Position numbers and translations under genes: made by a program
Notes under the pieces: model-generated
Told to the model about the DNA's origin: nothing
The model's input: the letters and a program-made list of their open reading frames with translations, nothing else
Databases searched by the model: none
Part shown: piece after piece, positions 1 through 5,212 of the stretch
How the letters are laid out: every line of letters begins with the position of its first letter
How positions within the stretch are numbered: the stretch's first letter is position 1
Assembly (NCBI GenBank): GCA_003152595.1
Contig: PMAM01000295.1
Span: 5,420 to 10,852, forward strand
Length of the DNA: 5,433 nucleotides
Direction of reading: 5' to 3'
Source of the DNA: Acidobacterium sp.
GTDB lineage: Bacteria; Acidobacteriota; Terriglobia; Terriglobales; Acidobacteriaceae

Positions 1-617
1 CCAAACGCGGCGATGTTCTTCTTCACCCACTGCAACGCCGCCGTCTGATCCATCAGCCCGTAGTTGCCCGCGGCATGCTGCGGCGACTCCGCCGCCAGAT
101 CCGGGTGCACGAAGAATCCGAAGATCCCGAGCCGGTAATCCATCGAGACAACGACGACTCCCTTGTGCGCCAGATACTGCCCGTCCTGCCGCGGCTCCGA
201 TGTCGCGCCCGCCACAAAACCGCCGCCGTAGACCCACACCATCACCGGCAACTTCGCGTGCTTATCTTTGGCGGGCGTCCACACGTTCAGGTTCAGGCAA
301 TCTTCGCTCTTGCCCGGATCGCGAAAATGCATGTCGTGGTAGATATCCGGCTGCATGCAGCGCGAACCGAAGTCGGTCGCCTCGTGCACGCTCGACCACT
401 TGGCGGCCGGTTGCGGCGGCTTCCAGCGCAGTGGCCCAACTGGCGGCGCTCCGTACGGAATCCCCAGGAAGATACGGACCTGGCCGTCGTCGCTCTTCTT
501 GCCGTGAACCTTGCCCTTGTCCGTCTTGATCGTCAGGTCGTCCGCCTTCGCGGATACAGCCAGGACCAGACATAACGCAGACAGCGCTGCACCCAGGAAT
601 TTCCCACGAAAAAGCAT
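1..617 (-). CDS. Exported type B carboxylesterase / lipase (alpha/beta hydrolase), N-terminal part, cut by window edge
   Basis: Translating down from the ATG at 617 gives 205 uninterrupted codons to the window edge. Residues 1-25 look like a Sec signal peptide: a Lys/Arg n-region, a hydrophobic core from about 8 to 21, and an AKA site before Asp26; no lipobox is seen. The mature part follows the carboxylesterase type B (COesterase) pattern: FLGIPYGAPPVGPLRW at 50-65, the signature SEDCLNLNVWTP at 104-115, the oxyanion-hole strand WVYGGGF at 128-134, DYRLGIFGF at 160-168, and GNYGLMDQ..ALQWVKKNIAAFG at the end, which leads into the GESAGG serine elbow in this family. Cys87 and Cys107 fit the conserved disulfide. 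The catalytic Ser, Glu/Asp and His lie beyond the window, so activity cannot be judged. It probably hydrolyses ester substrates in the periplasm or outside the cell; the substrate cannot be inferred. The gene lies 48 bp after lysA on the same strand and may be co-transcribed. The start is supported by GGAGG six bases upstream. Confidence 0.93.
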   Translation of the reverse strand, partial: MLFRGKFLGAALSALCLVLAVSAKADDLTIKTDKGKVHGKKSDDGQVRIFLGIPYGAPPVGPLRWKPPQPAAKWSSVHEATDFGSRCMQPDIYHDMHFRDPGKSEDCLNLNVWTPAKDKHAKLPVMVWVYGGGFVAGATSEPRQDGQYLAHKGVVVVSMDYRLGIFGFFVHPDLAAESPQHAAGNYGLMDQTAALQWVKKNIAAF

Positions 618-623
618 CGGTCG

Positions 624-628
624 CCTCC
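624..628 (-). promoter_or_regulatory. Ribosome binding site of the carboxylesterase gene
   Basis: The minus strand reads GGAGG followed by a 6-nt spacer and the ATG at 617. This is a strong Shine-Dalgarno match at standard distance and it fixes the start. It directly abuts the base of the 629-654 hairpin. Confidence 0.8.
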
Positions 629-654
629 GTCGCCAATCGCATCGATTGGGCGAC
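629..654 (-). other. Intergenic hairpin between lysA and the carboxylesterase gene
   Basis: An imperfect inverted repeat has a 10-nt arm (629-638, gtcgccaatc) and an 11-nt arm (644-654, gattgggcgac), giving 10 base pairs, one bulged base and a 5-nt loop. In the minus-strand transcript it lies 11 nt after the lysA stop and ends exactly where the esterase GGAGG begins. No T-run follows it, so it does not look like an intrinsic terminator. Possible roles are mRNA processing or stabilisation between two cistrons, or modulation of esterase translation. The role is inferred; the pairing is seen directly. Confidence 0.55.
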
Positions 655-665
655 GAACCAAAATA

Positions 666-1967
666 TCAGAACGGCGAACCGTTGCGTTCCGTCTGCAGCA
701 TGTCGTGCATGGACTCCCGGCGCCGGATCAGCTGTGCTCTGCGTCCGCGAACCAAAACCTCCGCCGGACGCGGCCGCGTGTTGTAGTTCGACGCCAGCGA
801 CATCCCGTAAGCACCCGCATCGAGGATCGCCACCAGGTCGCCCTGTCGCAACGTGGGCAGTTCGCGGTCGCGCGCGAGAAAATCGCCCGTCTCGCACACC
901 GGCCCTACCACATCCACGATCGTCTTCCGCGCAGACCGGGGCTTCTGCACCGGCACGATCTCGTGATACGCCTGATAGAGAGCGGGCCGGATCAGATCGT
1001 TCATCGCGGCATCGGTAATCACAAACGTCTTCGCGCCATTCTTTTTCACGTACAGCACGCGCGCCAGCAGCGCCCCCGCCTGCGCTACCAGAAAACGCCC
1101 AGGTTCTAACAGCAGCGTCAGCCCTCCCGCCTTCTGCACCGGAGGAATCAGCGCCTCCGCGTACTGCCGCACCTTCTCCGCTGCGTCGAAAGCTTTGTCC
1201 GGGTGGTACTCCACGCCGAGGCCGCCGCCGAGATCGGCATACCGGATCGCGTGCCCATCCTGCCGCAGATCCGCGATCAGCCGCACCACCCGCTCCGCCG
1301 CCGCGCCAAACGGATCGGCGCTGCGAATCTGCGAGCCGATGTGAACGCTCACGCCGGCCGGTTCAAGATATTTGCCGCCTTTCCTGTACACAGCTCGCGC
1401 GCGCCGAATATCGATCCCGAACTTATGCTCCCGCATGCCGGTCGAGATGTAAGGATGAGTCTCCGCGAAAACGTCCGGATTCACGCGCAGCGCAAAGCGA
1501 GCTTTGCCCCGCAGCTTTGCCGCGCGTTCTGCGAGCAGCTCCAGCTCCTCCTCGCCTTCGACGTTAAAAACCAGGATGCCAGCCCGCAGGGCCAGGTCCA
1601 TTTCAGAGGCAGTCTTGCCGACGCCGGAAAACACCACCCGCTCCGCCGCTGCGCGATCCACCGCGAGCACGCGCTCCAGCTCGCCTCCCGACACAACATC
1701 GAAGCCGCAGCCTTTCTGCGCCAGCATCTTCAGGATCGCCAGCGTTGAGTTGGCCTTCACCGCGTAGCAGACCAGATGAGGAACAACTGAGAACGCCTGC
1801 TCGAACAGCGCGAGTCGCTCCAGGATGTGTTCGGAGGAATAAACGTACAGCGGAGTCCCGTAGCGCCGCGCCACTTGCTCCATTTTGACGCCTTCGACGG
1901 ACAAAATCTTCTCAGTCTCGGAATAGAAAAAAGGACGAGTCAGGATCGCGGACCTCAACAGAAGCAA
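666..1967 (-). CDS. lysA: Diaminopimelate decarboxylase
   Basis: This is the PLP-dependent enzyme that converts meso-2,6-diaminopimelate to L-lysine and CO2, the last step of bacterial lysine synthesis, in the cytoplasm. At 433 residues it has the usual family length (fold type III, alanine-racemase-like barrel plus C-terminal beta domain). Visible motifs are CYAVKANS at 67-74 with PLP lysine Lys71, FDVVSGGEL at 89-97, RVNPDV at 161-166, HKFGI at 181-185, HIGSQI at 209-214, the phosphate-binding DLGGGLGVEY at 245-254, EPGR at 288-291, CETGDFLA at 358-365 with the catalytic-site Cys358 and substrate-binding Glu359, and AYGMSLASNYNTRPRP at 386-401. All expected active-site residues are present. 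No ATG precedes the conserved FFY at 13-15: a TAG at 1980-1982 closes the frame, so the start must be TTG at 1967 or TTG at 1958. I chose 1967 because AGGGG lies just upstream, although its spacer is only 3 nt. Family members without the FFY segment are unusual, which argues against the ATG at residue 29. Confidence 0.97.
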   Translation of the reverse strand: MLLLRSAILTRPFFYSETEKILSVEGVKMEQVARRYGTPLYVYSSEHILERLALFEQAFSVVPHLVCYAVKANSTLAILKMLAQKGCGFDVVSGGELERVLAVDRAAAERVVFSGVGKTASEMDLALRAGILVFNVEGEEELELLAERAAKLRGKARFALRVNPDVFAETHPYISTGMREHKFGIDIRRARAVYRKGGKYLEPAGVSVHIGSQIRSADPFGAAAERVVRLIADLRQDGHAIRYADLGGGLGVEYHPDKAFDAAEKVRQYAEALIPPVQKAGGLTLLLEPGRFLVAQAGALLARVLYVKKNGAKTFVITDAAMNDLIRPALYQAYHEIVPVQKPRSARKTIVDVVGPVCETGDFLARDRELPTLRQGDLVAILDAGAYGMSLASNYNTRPRPAEVLVRGRRAQLIRRRESMHDMLQTERNGSPF

Positions 1968-1970
1968 TTT

Positions 1971-1975
1971 CCCCT
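1971..1975 (-). promoter_or_regulatory. Probable Shine-Dalgarno for lysA
   Basis: The minus strand reads AGGGG, then AAA, then the TTG at 1967. The 3-nt spacer is short; the second TTG at 1958 would have a 12-nt spacer, which is long. The match supports initiation in this spot but does not settle which TTG is used. Confidence 0.4.
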
Positions 1976-1991
1976 GAGACTATCCGCCTTC

Positions 1992-2038
1992 CGCACTCGC
2001 GTAAAGCCAGCTGTGCGGCCAAACTCCTCCGGAGTGCG
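1992..2038. repeat. Spaced inverted repeat in the 91-bp gap upstream of lysA
   Basis: CGCACTC at 1992-1998 and its exact complement GAGTGCG at 2032-2038 are separated by 33 nt. The right arm overlaps the 8-bp palindrome CTCCGGAG at 2027-2034. It lies between the stop of the broken upstream gene (2059) and lysA. It could be a weak structure in the lysA leader or a chance pairing; there is no T-run, so it is not a convincing terminator. Confidence 0.25.
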
Positions 2039-2058
2039 CGACAACCAGGGATGCCGCT

Positions 2059-3228
2059 TCACGGGTGTTGCTCGAGTTCAAAGGTCAGCGTCGCATCCCC
2101 TGTCGCCGCCAACACCAGCAGCCGACCCGCCACGCCATCGCCGGAGAGCGGCGTCAGAGTCGCCAGGCCGTTGATGTCCGAAGTCGCCTGAATAATTTGC
2201 TGACCCAGGACCGGCGCCGGCGGACACGTTCCCTGGACCGGACACGGTTCGGTCCATCCGACGAGCATCTCGGCAAGCGTCACGTTCGCTCCGGCCAGCG
2301 GATGCCCGAACTGATCCGTAACCCGCAGCACAGCCGGTGCGAATGTCTGGCCTACAGCGATGTACTGCGATGTTCCACTCCACGTCGCCAGGGTTGCTGT
2401 TTCGGGATGCACCGGCGTGACCGTGAACGTGACGCAGTTCGTCGTTCCCGCCAGACACGCGCTCGCCGTCGCGTTGACGCTCTCGATGAACGACCCGACC
2501 GAAAGCTGGTTGCTGACGAGCCCGCTTGCATCGCTGATACTTTGCCCGCTCGCTACGCTGATTCCCGCGCTGCCCGTCCACGTTACAGCCTGCCCCGCCA
2601 GAACAGCGCCCGAACCGTTGAGCACCAGCGCCTGCACCGGCCACTCCACGATCGCCCCAAAAGCAACGAAGAGGTTCGGCGTAAGAGCCGCGATCAAGGG
2701 CGGTGTTGTACCCGCGAACTCAGTGACGACGCTGTTCGCGCTCGTCAGCGAAGCCGTAACCTGCGCCAGTGCGGTTGAAGTCGGAGTGATGAACAGCGTC
2801 GCCGTCCCATCCCCAGCGGTCACCACGCTGCATGAACTCTGCCCACAACTGAGTGCCGCCGCGCCCTGCGTGACTGCAAACGTCACCGTCACGCCCGGCG
2901 CCAGGGTCTGGCTCGTAACGTTGATCGCTCGCACCGTGACCGGTTGTGGTACCCCAATCGGAACCGCTCCCATCGGCGCCGCAATCAGCCCAATCGCATC
3001 ATCGGACTCGGCATCATAGCTCACGCCCGTGTTGATGGCCGCAACTCCCAGCGTCTGCAGATCCTCGACCTGCACGATCGCCGTCCCCGTCGCGACGCCC
3101 GAGGCCGGAGCCATCGCAACAATCGTGGTCGGCGTCACTTCGCTCACTGGCGCCCCGACGCCATTCACCGTCACCATCATCCCCGCTCGGAATCCCATCC
3201 CATGAATCACCATCTGCCCGCCATTCAC
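2059..3228 (-). CDS. C-terminal fragment: IPT/TIG domain followed by three Ig-like repeats
   Basis: This frame is open from just after the TAG at 3259 to the TGA at 2059. The first possible start is GTG 3228, which lies inside the IPT/TIG domain, so a native start here is unlikely. Counting from 3228, residues 1-72 are an IPT/TIG fold (GGQMVIHGMGFRAGMMVTVNGV... then VTPTTIVAMAP, a pattern typical of TIG domains). Three bacterial Ig-like (Big_1-type) domains follow at about 80-177, 178-275 and 276-389, each with a V-x-V-x-D/N-x-x-G-x-x-L/V-A-G/P-x-x-V-T core followed by a D-x-x-G-x-A/V-T/S strand. Each contains one short Cys pair: 128/133, 258/265 and 329/335. There is no sorting signal, transmembrane anchor or type IX tail at the C-terminus. 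Such Ig strings usually act as rigid extracellular stalks or binding modules. As it stands the fragment lacks a signal peptide and would not be exported. Confidence 0.7.
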   Translation of the reverse strand: MNGGQMVIHGMGFRAGMMVTVNGVGAPVSEVTPTTIVAMAPASGVATGTAIVQVEDLQTLGVAAINTGVSYDAESDDAIGLIAAPMGAVPIGVPQPVTVRAINVTSQTLAPGVTVTFAVTQGAAALSCGQSSCSVVTAGDGTATLFITPTSTALAQVTASLTSANSVVTEFAGTTPPLIAALTPNLFVAFGAIVEWPVQALVLNGSGAVLAGQAVTWTGSAGISVASGQSISDASGLVSNQLSVGSFIESVNATASACLAGTTNCVTFTVTPVHPETATLATWSGTSQYIAVGQTFAPAVLRVTDQFGHPLAGANVTLAEMLVGWTEPCPVQGTCPPAPVLGQQIIQATSDINGLATLTPLSGDGVAGRLLVLAATGDATLTFELEQHP

Positions 3229-3258
3229 CGGCAGCCGAGCCGGTGTGACGCTGTCCGC

Positions 3259-3588
3259 CTAGAGAATCCGACCAAGATACGCATAGTCGGGCCGCCCGTC
3301 GCCGCGCAGATCAGCCAGGCCGATGCGCACTTCGCTGTCGGCGATGGTGAGCACCGGAAGCGTGGTCAAACCGGCCTCGTTACCGTTGAAGGGCTGCGCG
3401 GTTCCCGTGACCGGCGCGGTTCCGGAATCATCGGTCCCGTTCCAGGCGCCGAGTACCACCTGAGCCTTGTCATCCGTTGGTATGCCGTTCTCGTCCAGCG
3501 CAACCGCTTCCACTGTGAACTGGCGCCCTCCGCGAGCCCACCACTGGAACCATGCCGAATGTGCGTAGCCAGTCAGCCGCCCGTCCAC
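3259..3588 (-). CDS. Middle fragment of the broken secreted protein (between frameshift and amber stop)
   Basis: This 109-codon stretch overlaps the end of the N-terminal fragment by 16 bases in the -1 frame. It is not an independent gene: the nominal GTG at 3588 has no good ribosome binding site and sits inside the end of a hairpin. Seen residues include GYAHSAWFQWWARGGRQFTVEAVALDE (split over 7-33), then a Thr/Gly-rich loop, then EVRIGLADLRGDGRPDYAYL at 86-105. The DLRGDGRPD element resembles a calcium-loop-like D-x-N-G-D-G repeat, with Arg at the usual Asn/Asp position. I recall a similar 'RIGIADYRGDGRPD' segment directly before IPT/TIG domains in acidobacterial secreted proteins, which supports joining this piece to the downstream fragment. 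It ends at TAG 3259-3261, read where a Tyr is expected. Confidence 0.6.
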   Translation of the reverse strand: MDGRLTGYAHSAWFQWWARGGRQFTVEAVALDENGIPTDDKAQVVLGAWNGTDDSGTAPVTGTAQPFNGNEAGLTTLPVLTIADSEVRIGLADLRGDGRPDYAYLGRIL

Positions 3589-4988
3589 TCGCCGGTGACG
3601 GGAACTGTCACCGGCGAGCCTTCAGGTCCGTCGGCTTCACTCGCTGCCAGGTCCGCATCGTCGATCTCCACGTTCTGCGTGACGGCCGATCCGGCGCTCA
3701 AGGTGCCGAGCTGAATCACCGGCATTGTCCCGGAGGGGCTGACCTCGCCCGTGGTGTAGGGGCCGACTGATGAACTCCCCGAATACAGCGGGTTCAGAGC
3801 CTCAAACGTCAACTGATACTGCGCGGACGTTGCACCCGGCGGCAGGGGAACGCCGCTCAGATCAAAATATCCTTCGAGCGTCGGATCGTCGCTGCCGAAG
3901 CGATTCAGCAGGTTGCCGGATGCATCCACGAAACCCGTCACCGAATTGCCGGCATTGCCCTGGAAGTACACCCCGCTCACTGCCGTCACCGTGTAGCGCA
4001 GATCGGGCAGTCCGTTTGCGAGCGGTTGGAGCACAACGTTCACGCCCTGCATTCCCTGGCCGCCGGGAAACTGGATAGTGCCTCGCACTGAGATCGTCGC
4101 CGAAGCAGTGACGGTCTTCCCAGGAAAGCTGGCGATGTTGGCGGCCGTGACAGGATAAAGCCGGTTCAGCGCGGCGATGTCGTCGTTGCGTAATTGTGTT
4201 GGGTTGGAGAAGCACTCACCCGCGCCCCCGTTGCACAGCCGCTCGATAGGATGCATCACGGGCCAGCCCGTCATGCCTCCGGTGCTGAACTCACCCGTGT
4301 CGAACATCTCTTCATTCGTCTGCGACCAGTCCAGACCAAGAACCCGGCCAAACCCGCGGATCAGCTCGTACTGCAGGTTGGCGACCTGATCGGCGGTTGT
4401 GGCGCAGAGCCCGTTGACGAGAATCAGAGCATGAATGATGTTGCCGCTCGGCGCCAAATTGTCGACCGACACAATGACTCCGTCGTTCTGGCACACGAGC
4501 GGCGAACTGGCGCCGGCACCATCGAGCGCGTCGATCACCGAACCGTCTGCGTCGTAAACAACGGCAACCGGAAAATTCGTTGCTGCGGCCTCAATATCGG
4601 CCGGCATCGTGACGCCGTTGGCGCCACCCGTGACATTCATTCCGTTCACATCTTCGGCGAGGCTGCCGCCGCTCTGGATGGACACCGCAGCCGTGGGCAC
4701 GCTGCTCCAGACCGCTGCGGCCGTCGCAACCATGGCGTTGGCCTGCGCCGGGCTGATCATCGCGCTCAGGTTGCCGAGATCGGTGAAATAAGTGACCTGA
4801 CCATTGGCCCACACGATGCGCTGGCCTTTAACCGATGAATCAAAATAGCTCGACCCGCCGACCCAGCGCGGCCCTCCGGCGTGAGCGATCTGCAAGGCGA
4901 AGAGAAAGACCAGCGCCAGGAGAACGAGAAGGTTGGACCTTCGATCCGGCGATTCTGCGCAGCCTTCGGAACCCGGTATACGCCGCAT
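3573..4988 (-). CDS. N-terminal fragment: signal peptide, matrixin-like domain lacking zinc ligands, carboxypeptidase-regulatory-like domain
   Basis: The fragment has 471 codons from the ATG at 4988, chosen for the GGAGG seven bases upstream; in-frame ATG 5042 and GTG 5048 have no such site. Residues 1-37 form a long signal peptide: Arg-rich n-region to 19, hydrophobic core 20-34, and AHA before Gly38. Residues about 38-279 resemble a matrixin/zincin domain: an early WANGQVTYFTDLG strand, a helix YELIRGFGRVLGLDWS at 207-222 in the place of the HExxHxxGxxHS helix, a Met-turn-like WPVMHP at 242-247, and the typical closing DDIAALNRLYP at 269-279. The metal ligands are missing (R211, R215, W221 for His; G212 for the catalytic Glu), so it is probably not a protease. 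A CX6C pair lies at 252-259. Residues about 295-455 look like a carboxypeptidase-regulatory-like beta domain (SVRGTIQFPGGQGMQGVNVVL at its start). The frame ends 15 codons past the point where similarity would be expected to continue in the -1 frame. Confidence 0.75.
   Translation of the reverse strand: MRRIPGSEGCAESPDRRSNLLVLLALVFLFALQIAHAGGPRWVGGSSYFDSSVKGQRIVWANGQVTYFTDLGNLSAMISPAQANAMVATAAAVWSSVPTAAVSIQSGGSLAEDVNGMNVTGGANGVTMPADIEAAATNFPVAVVYDADGSVIDALDGAGASSPLVCQNDGVIVSVDNLAPSGNIIHALILVNGLCATTADQVANLQYELIRGFGRVLGLDWSQTNEEMFDTGEFSTGGMTGWPVMHPIERLCNGGAGECFSNPTQLRNDDIAALNRLYPVTAANIASFPGKTVTASATISVRGTIQFPGGQGMQGVNVVLQPLANGLPDLRYTVTAVSGVYFQGNAGNSVTGFVDASGNLLNRFGSDDPTLEGYFDLSGVPLPPGATSAQYQLTFEALNPLYSGSSSVGPYTTGEVSPSGTMPVIQLGTLSAGSAVTQNVEIDDADLAASEADGPEGSPVTVPVTGEWTGG
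3588..3618. repeat. Perfect 12-bp inverted repeat with 7-nt loop, next to the frameshift
   Basis: The arm ctcgccggtgac (3588-3599) is exactly complementary to gtcaccggcgag (3607-3618); the loop is gggaact (3600-3606). It lies inside coding sequence (the SPVTVPVTGE segment), and in the minus-strand transcript it ends 4-11 nt before the frameshift. The strength of the stem makes it a credible cause of replication slippage or of sequencing/assembly error. Confidence 0.85.
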
Positions 4989-4995
4989 CGGGGGG

Positions 4996-5000
4996 CCTCC
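4996..5000 (-). promoter_or_regulatory. Ribosome binding site of the secreted multidomain gene
   Basis: The minus strand reads GGAGG, a 7-nt C-rich spacer, then ATG at 4988. This decides the start against upstream in-frame ATG 5042 and GTG 5048 and places the hydrophobic signal core at residues 20-34. Confidence 0.75.
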
Positions 5001-5116
5001 GGAAGCAGCCACAGAAACGCGCCTGGCGGCTCCCGCTTCCATTCCCACACGCCGCGAGCGCCACCGGCGAAAGAATCGAATGCGGACCGTGGGGCATCAT
5101 TTCAGTTCGGGACAGT

Positions 5117-5153
5117 GCGAGCGCGCCGTTCCATTTCAGGAACGTGCGCTCGC
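5117..5153. promoter_or_regulatory. Nested inverted repeat in the divergent intergenic region; candidate operator or leader hairpin
   Basis: The outer arms GCGAGCGC (5117-5124) and GCGCTCGC (5146-5153) are perfect complements. The inner arms CGTTCC (5127-5132) and GGAACG (5139-5144) are also perfect, around a 6-nt centre ATTTCA. A small asymmetric internal loop (2 nt against 1) separates them. The whole could fold as a 14-bp hairpin, or the inner CGTTCC-N6-GGAACG dyad could be a protein binding site. It lies 59 bp before the trxB ATG and 128 bp before the ATG of the divergent broken gene. No T-run follows on either strand, so it is not a terminator. Confidence 0.5.
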
Positions 5154-5164
5154 CCGCCTACGGC

Positions 5165-5184
5165 CGGCGGTTTCAGAGCCGCCG
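5165..5184. repeat. Small GC-rich inverted repeat upstream of the trxB -10-like box
   Basis: CGGCGG (5165-5170) pairs with CCGCCG (5179-5184) around an 8-nt loop, TTTCAGAG. It occupies the place where a -35 element would be expected for the TACAAT at 5191, so a protein bound here would block transcription. A short GC-rich palindrome can also arise by chance. Confidence 0.3.
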
Positions 5185-5190
5185 CGCAGG

Positions 5191-5196
5191 TACAAT
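5191..5196 (+). promoter_or_regulatory. Possible -10 box of the trxB promoter
   Basis: TACAAT matches the sigma-70-type -10 consensus TATAAT at five of six positions. No good -35 is seen 16-18 nt upstream (the sequence there is GC-rich, around gcggtt). A start about 7 nt downstream would leave a leader of only about 10 nt, and the sequence before the ATG (AGTTCAGGCAC) has only a weak Shine-Dalgarno. Confidence 0.3.
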
Positions 5197-5212
5197 TTGA
5201 AAGTTCAGGCAC

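Larger units (their letters stand above)
2059..4988 (-). pseudogene. Broken gene for a secreted multidomain protein: pseudo-zincin, regulatory-like domain, IPT/TIG, Ig-like repeats
   Basis: Three consecutive minus-strand reading frames read as one protein of about 976 residues. The first (4988-3573) runs into TGA after ...GEWTGG. Shifting by one base near 3577-3587 gives ...GEW-TG-RLTGYAHSAWF and continues to a TAG at 3259-3261. The same frame continues after that TAG as ADSVTPARLPVNGGQM into an IPT/TIG domain and Ig-like repeats, ending in TGA at 2059. From memory of related acidobacterial proteins, a Tyr normally precedes the A/G-D-x-V-x-P-x-R segment, so one TAC/TAT to TAG change explains the stop. 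A G4-to-G3 loss at 3580-3582 would explain the frameshift (TGG ACG GGG CGG restores W-T-G-R). Two independent lesions favour a true pseudogene, but errors in a draft or metagenomic assembly are possible. The product would have been exported and extracellular or surface-attached. Confidence is high that the pieces belong together, lower on the cause of the breaks. Confidence 0.8.
5101..5208 (+). repeat. Four TTCAG pentamers at about 34-nt intervals
   Basis: TTCAG occurs at 5101-5105, 5135-5139, 5172-5176 and 5204-5208, with start-to-start distances of 34, 37 and 32 nt, about three helical turns. The first two belong to an 8-nt direct repeat, CATTTCAG, at 5098-5105 and 5132-5139. The motif is short, so chance is not excluded, but four copies in about 110 bp on one strand just before trxB is more than base composition would predict. 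Confidence 0.35.

Noticed and set aside
629..654. Intrinsic terminator of lysA
   Set aside because: The stem is followed directly by GGAGGCGACC rather than a T-run, so it lacks the release element.
1912..2022. 36-codon minus-strand leader-like frame from TTG 2022 overlapping the lysA start; its GRRIVSGEIASVEV faintly recalls an amidase N-terminus
   Set aside because: The GGAGGAG ends only one base before the TTG, the frame carries no lysine codons as a lysine attenuator would, and it runs through lysA out of frame. Chance is more likely.
2360..3019. Plus-strand open frame (219 codons) opposite the Ig-like repeats
   Set aside because: It mirrors the periodic codon use of the Ig-like domains on the other strand and shows no independent domain, signal peptide or start context.
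3259..3261. Pyrrolysine at the in-frame TAG
   Set aside because: Pyrrolysine is largely restricted to methylamine methyltransferases in particular lineages. Nothing in this secreted protein or its surroundings suggests it.
3573..3590. Programmed -1 ribosomal frameshift joining the first two fragments
   Set aside because: GGGCGGC is not a standard slippery heptamer, the hairpin lies on the 5' side rather than downstream, and a second lesion (TAG 3259) follows. A simple indel explains the data with less.
4194..4838. Long plus-strand open frame (214 codons) opposite the pseudo-zincin region
   Set aside because: It is antisense to a frame with clear signal peptide and domain motifs, its translation is rich in Arg/His with no recognisable motif, and it has no good ribosome binding site. 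Open antisense frames are common in GC-rich DNA.
4931..4942. Twin-arginine (Tat) export motif at DRRSNLL in the signal peptide
   Set aside because: The residues after RR (S-N-L-L) do not match the x-F/L-L-K consensus well, and a Sec-type peptide with a long n-region explains the sequence.
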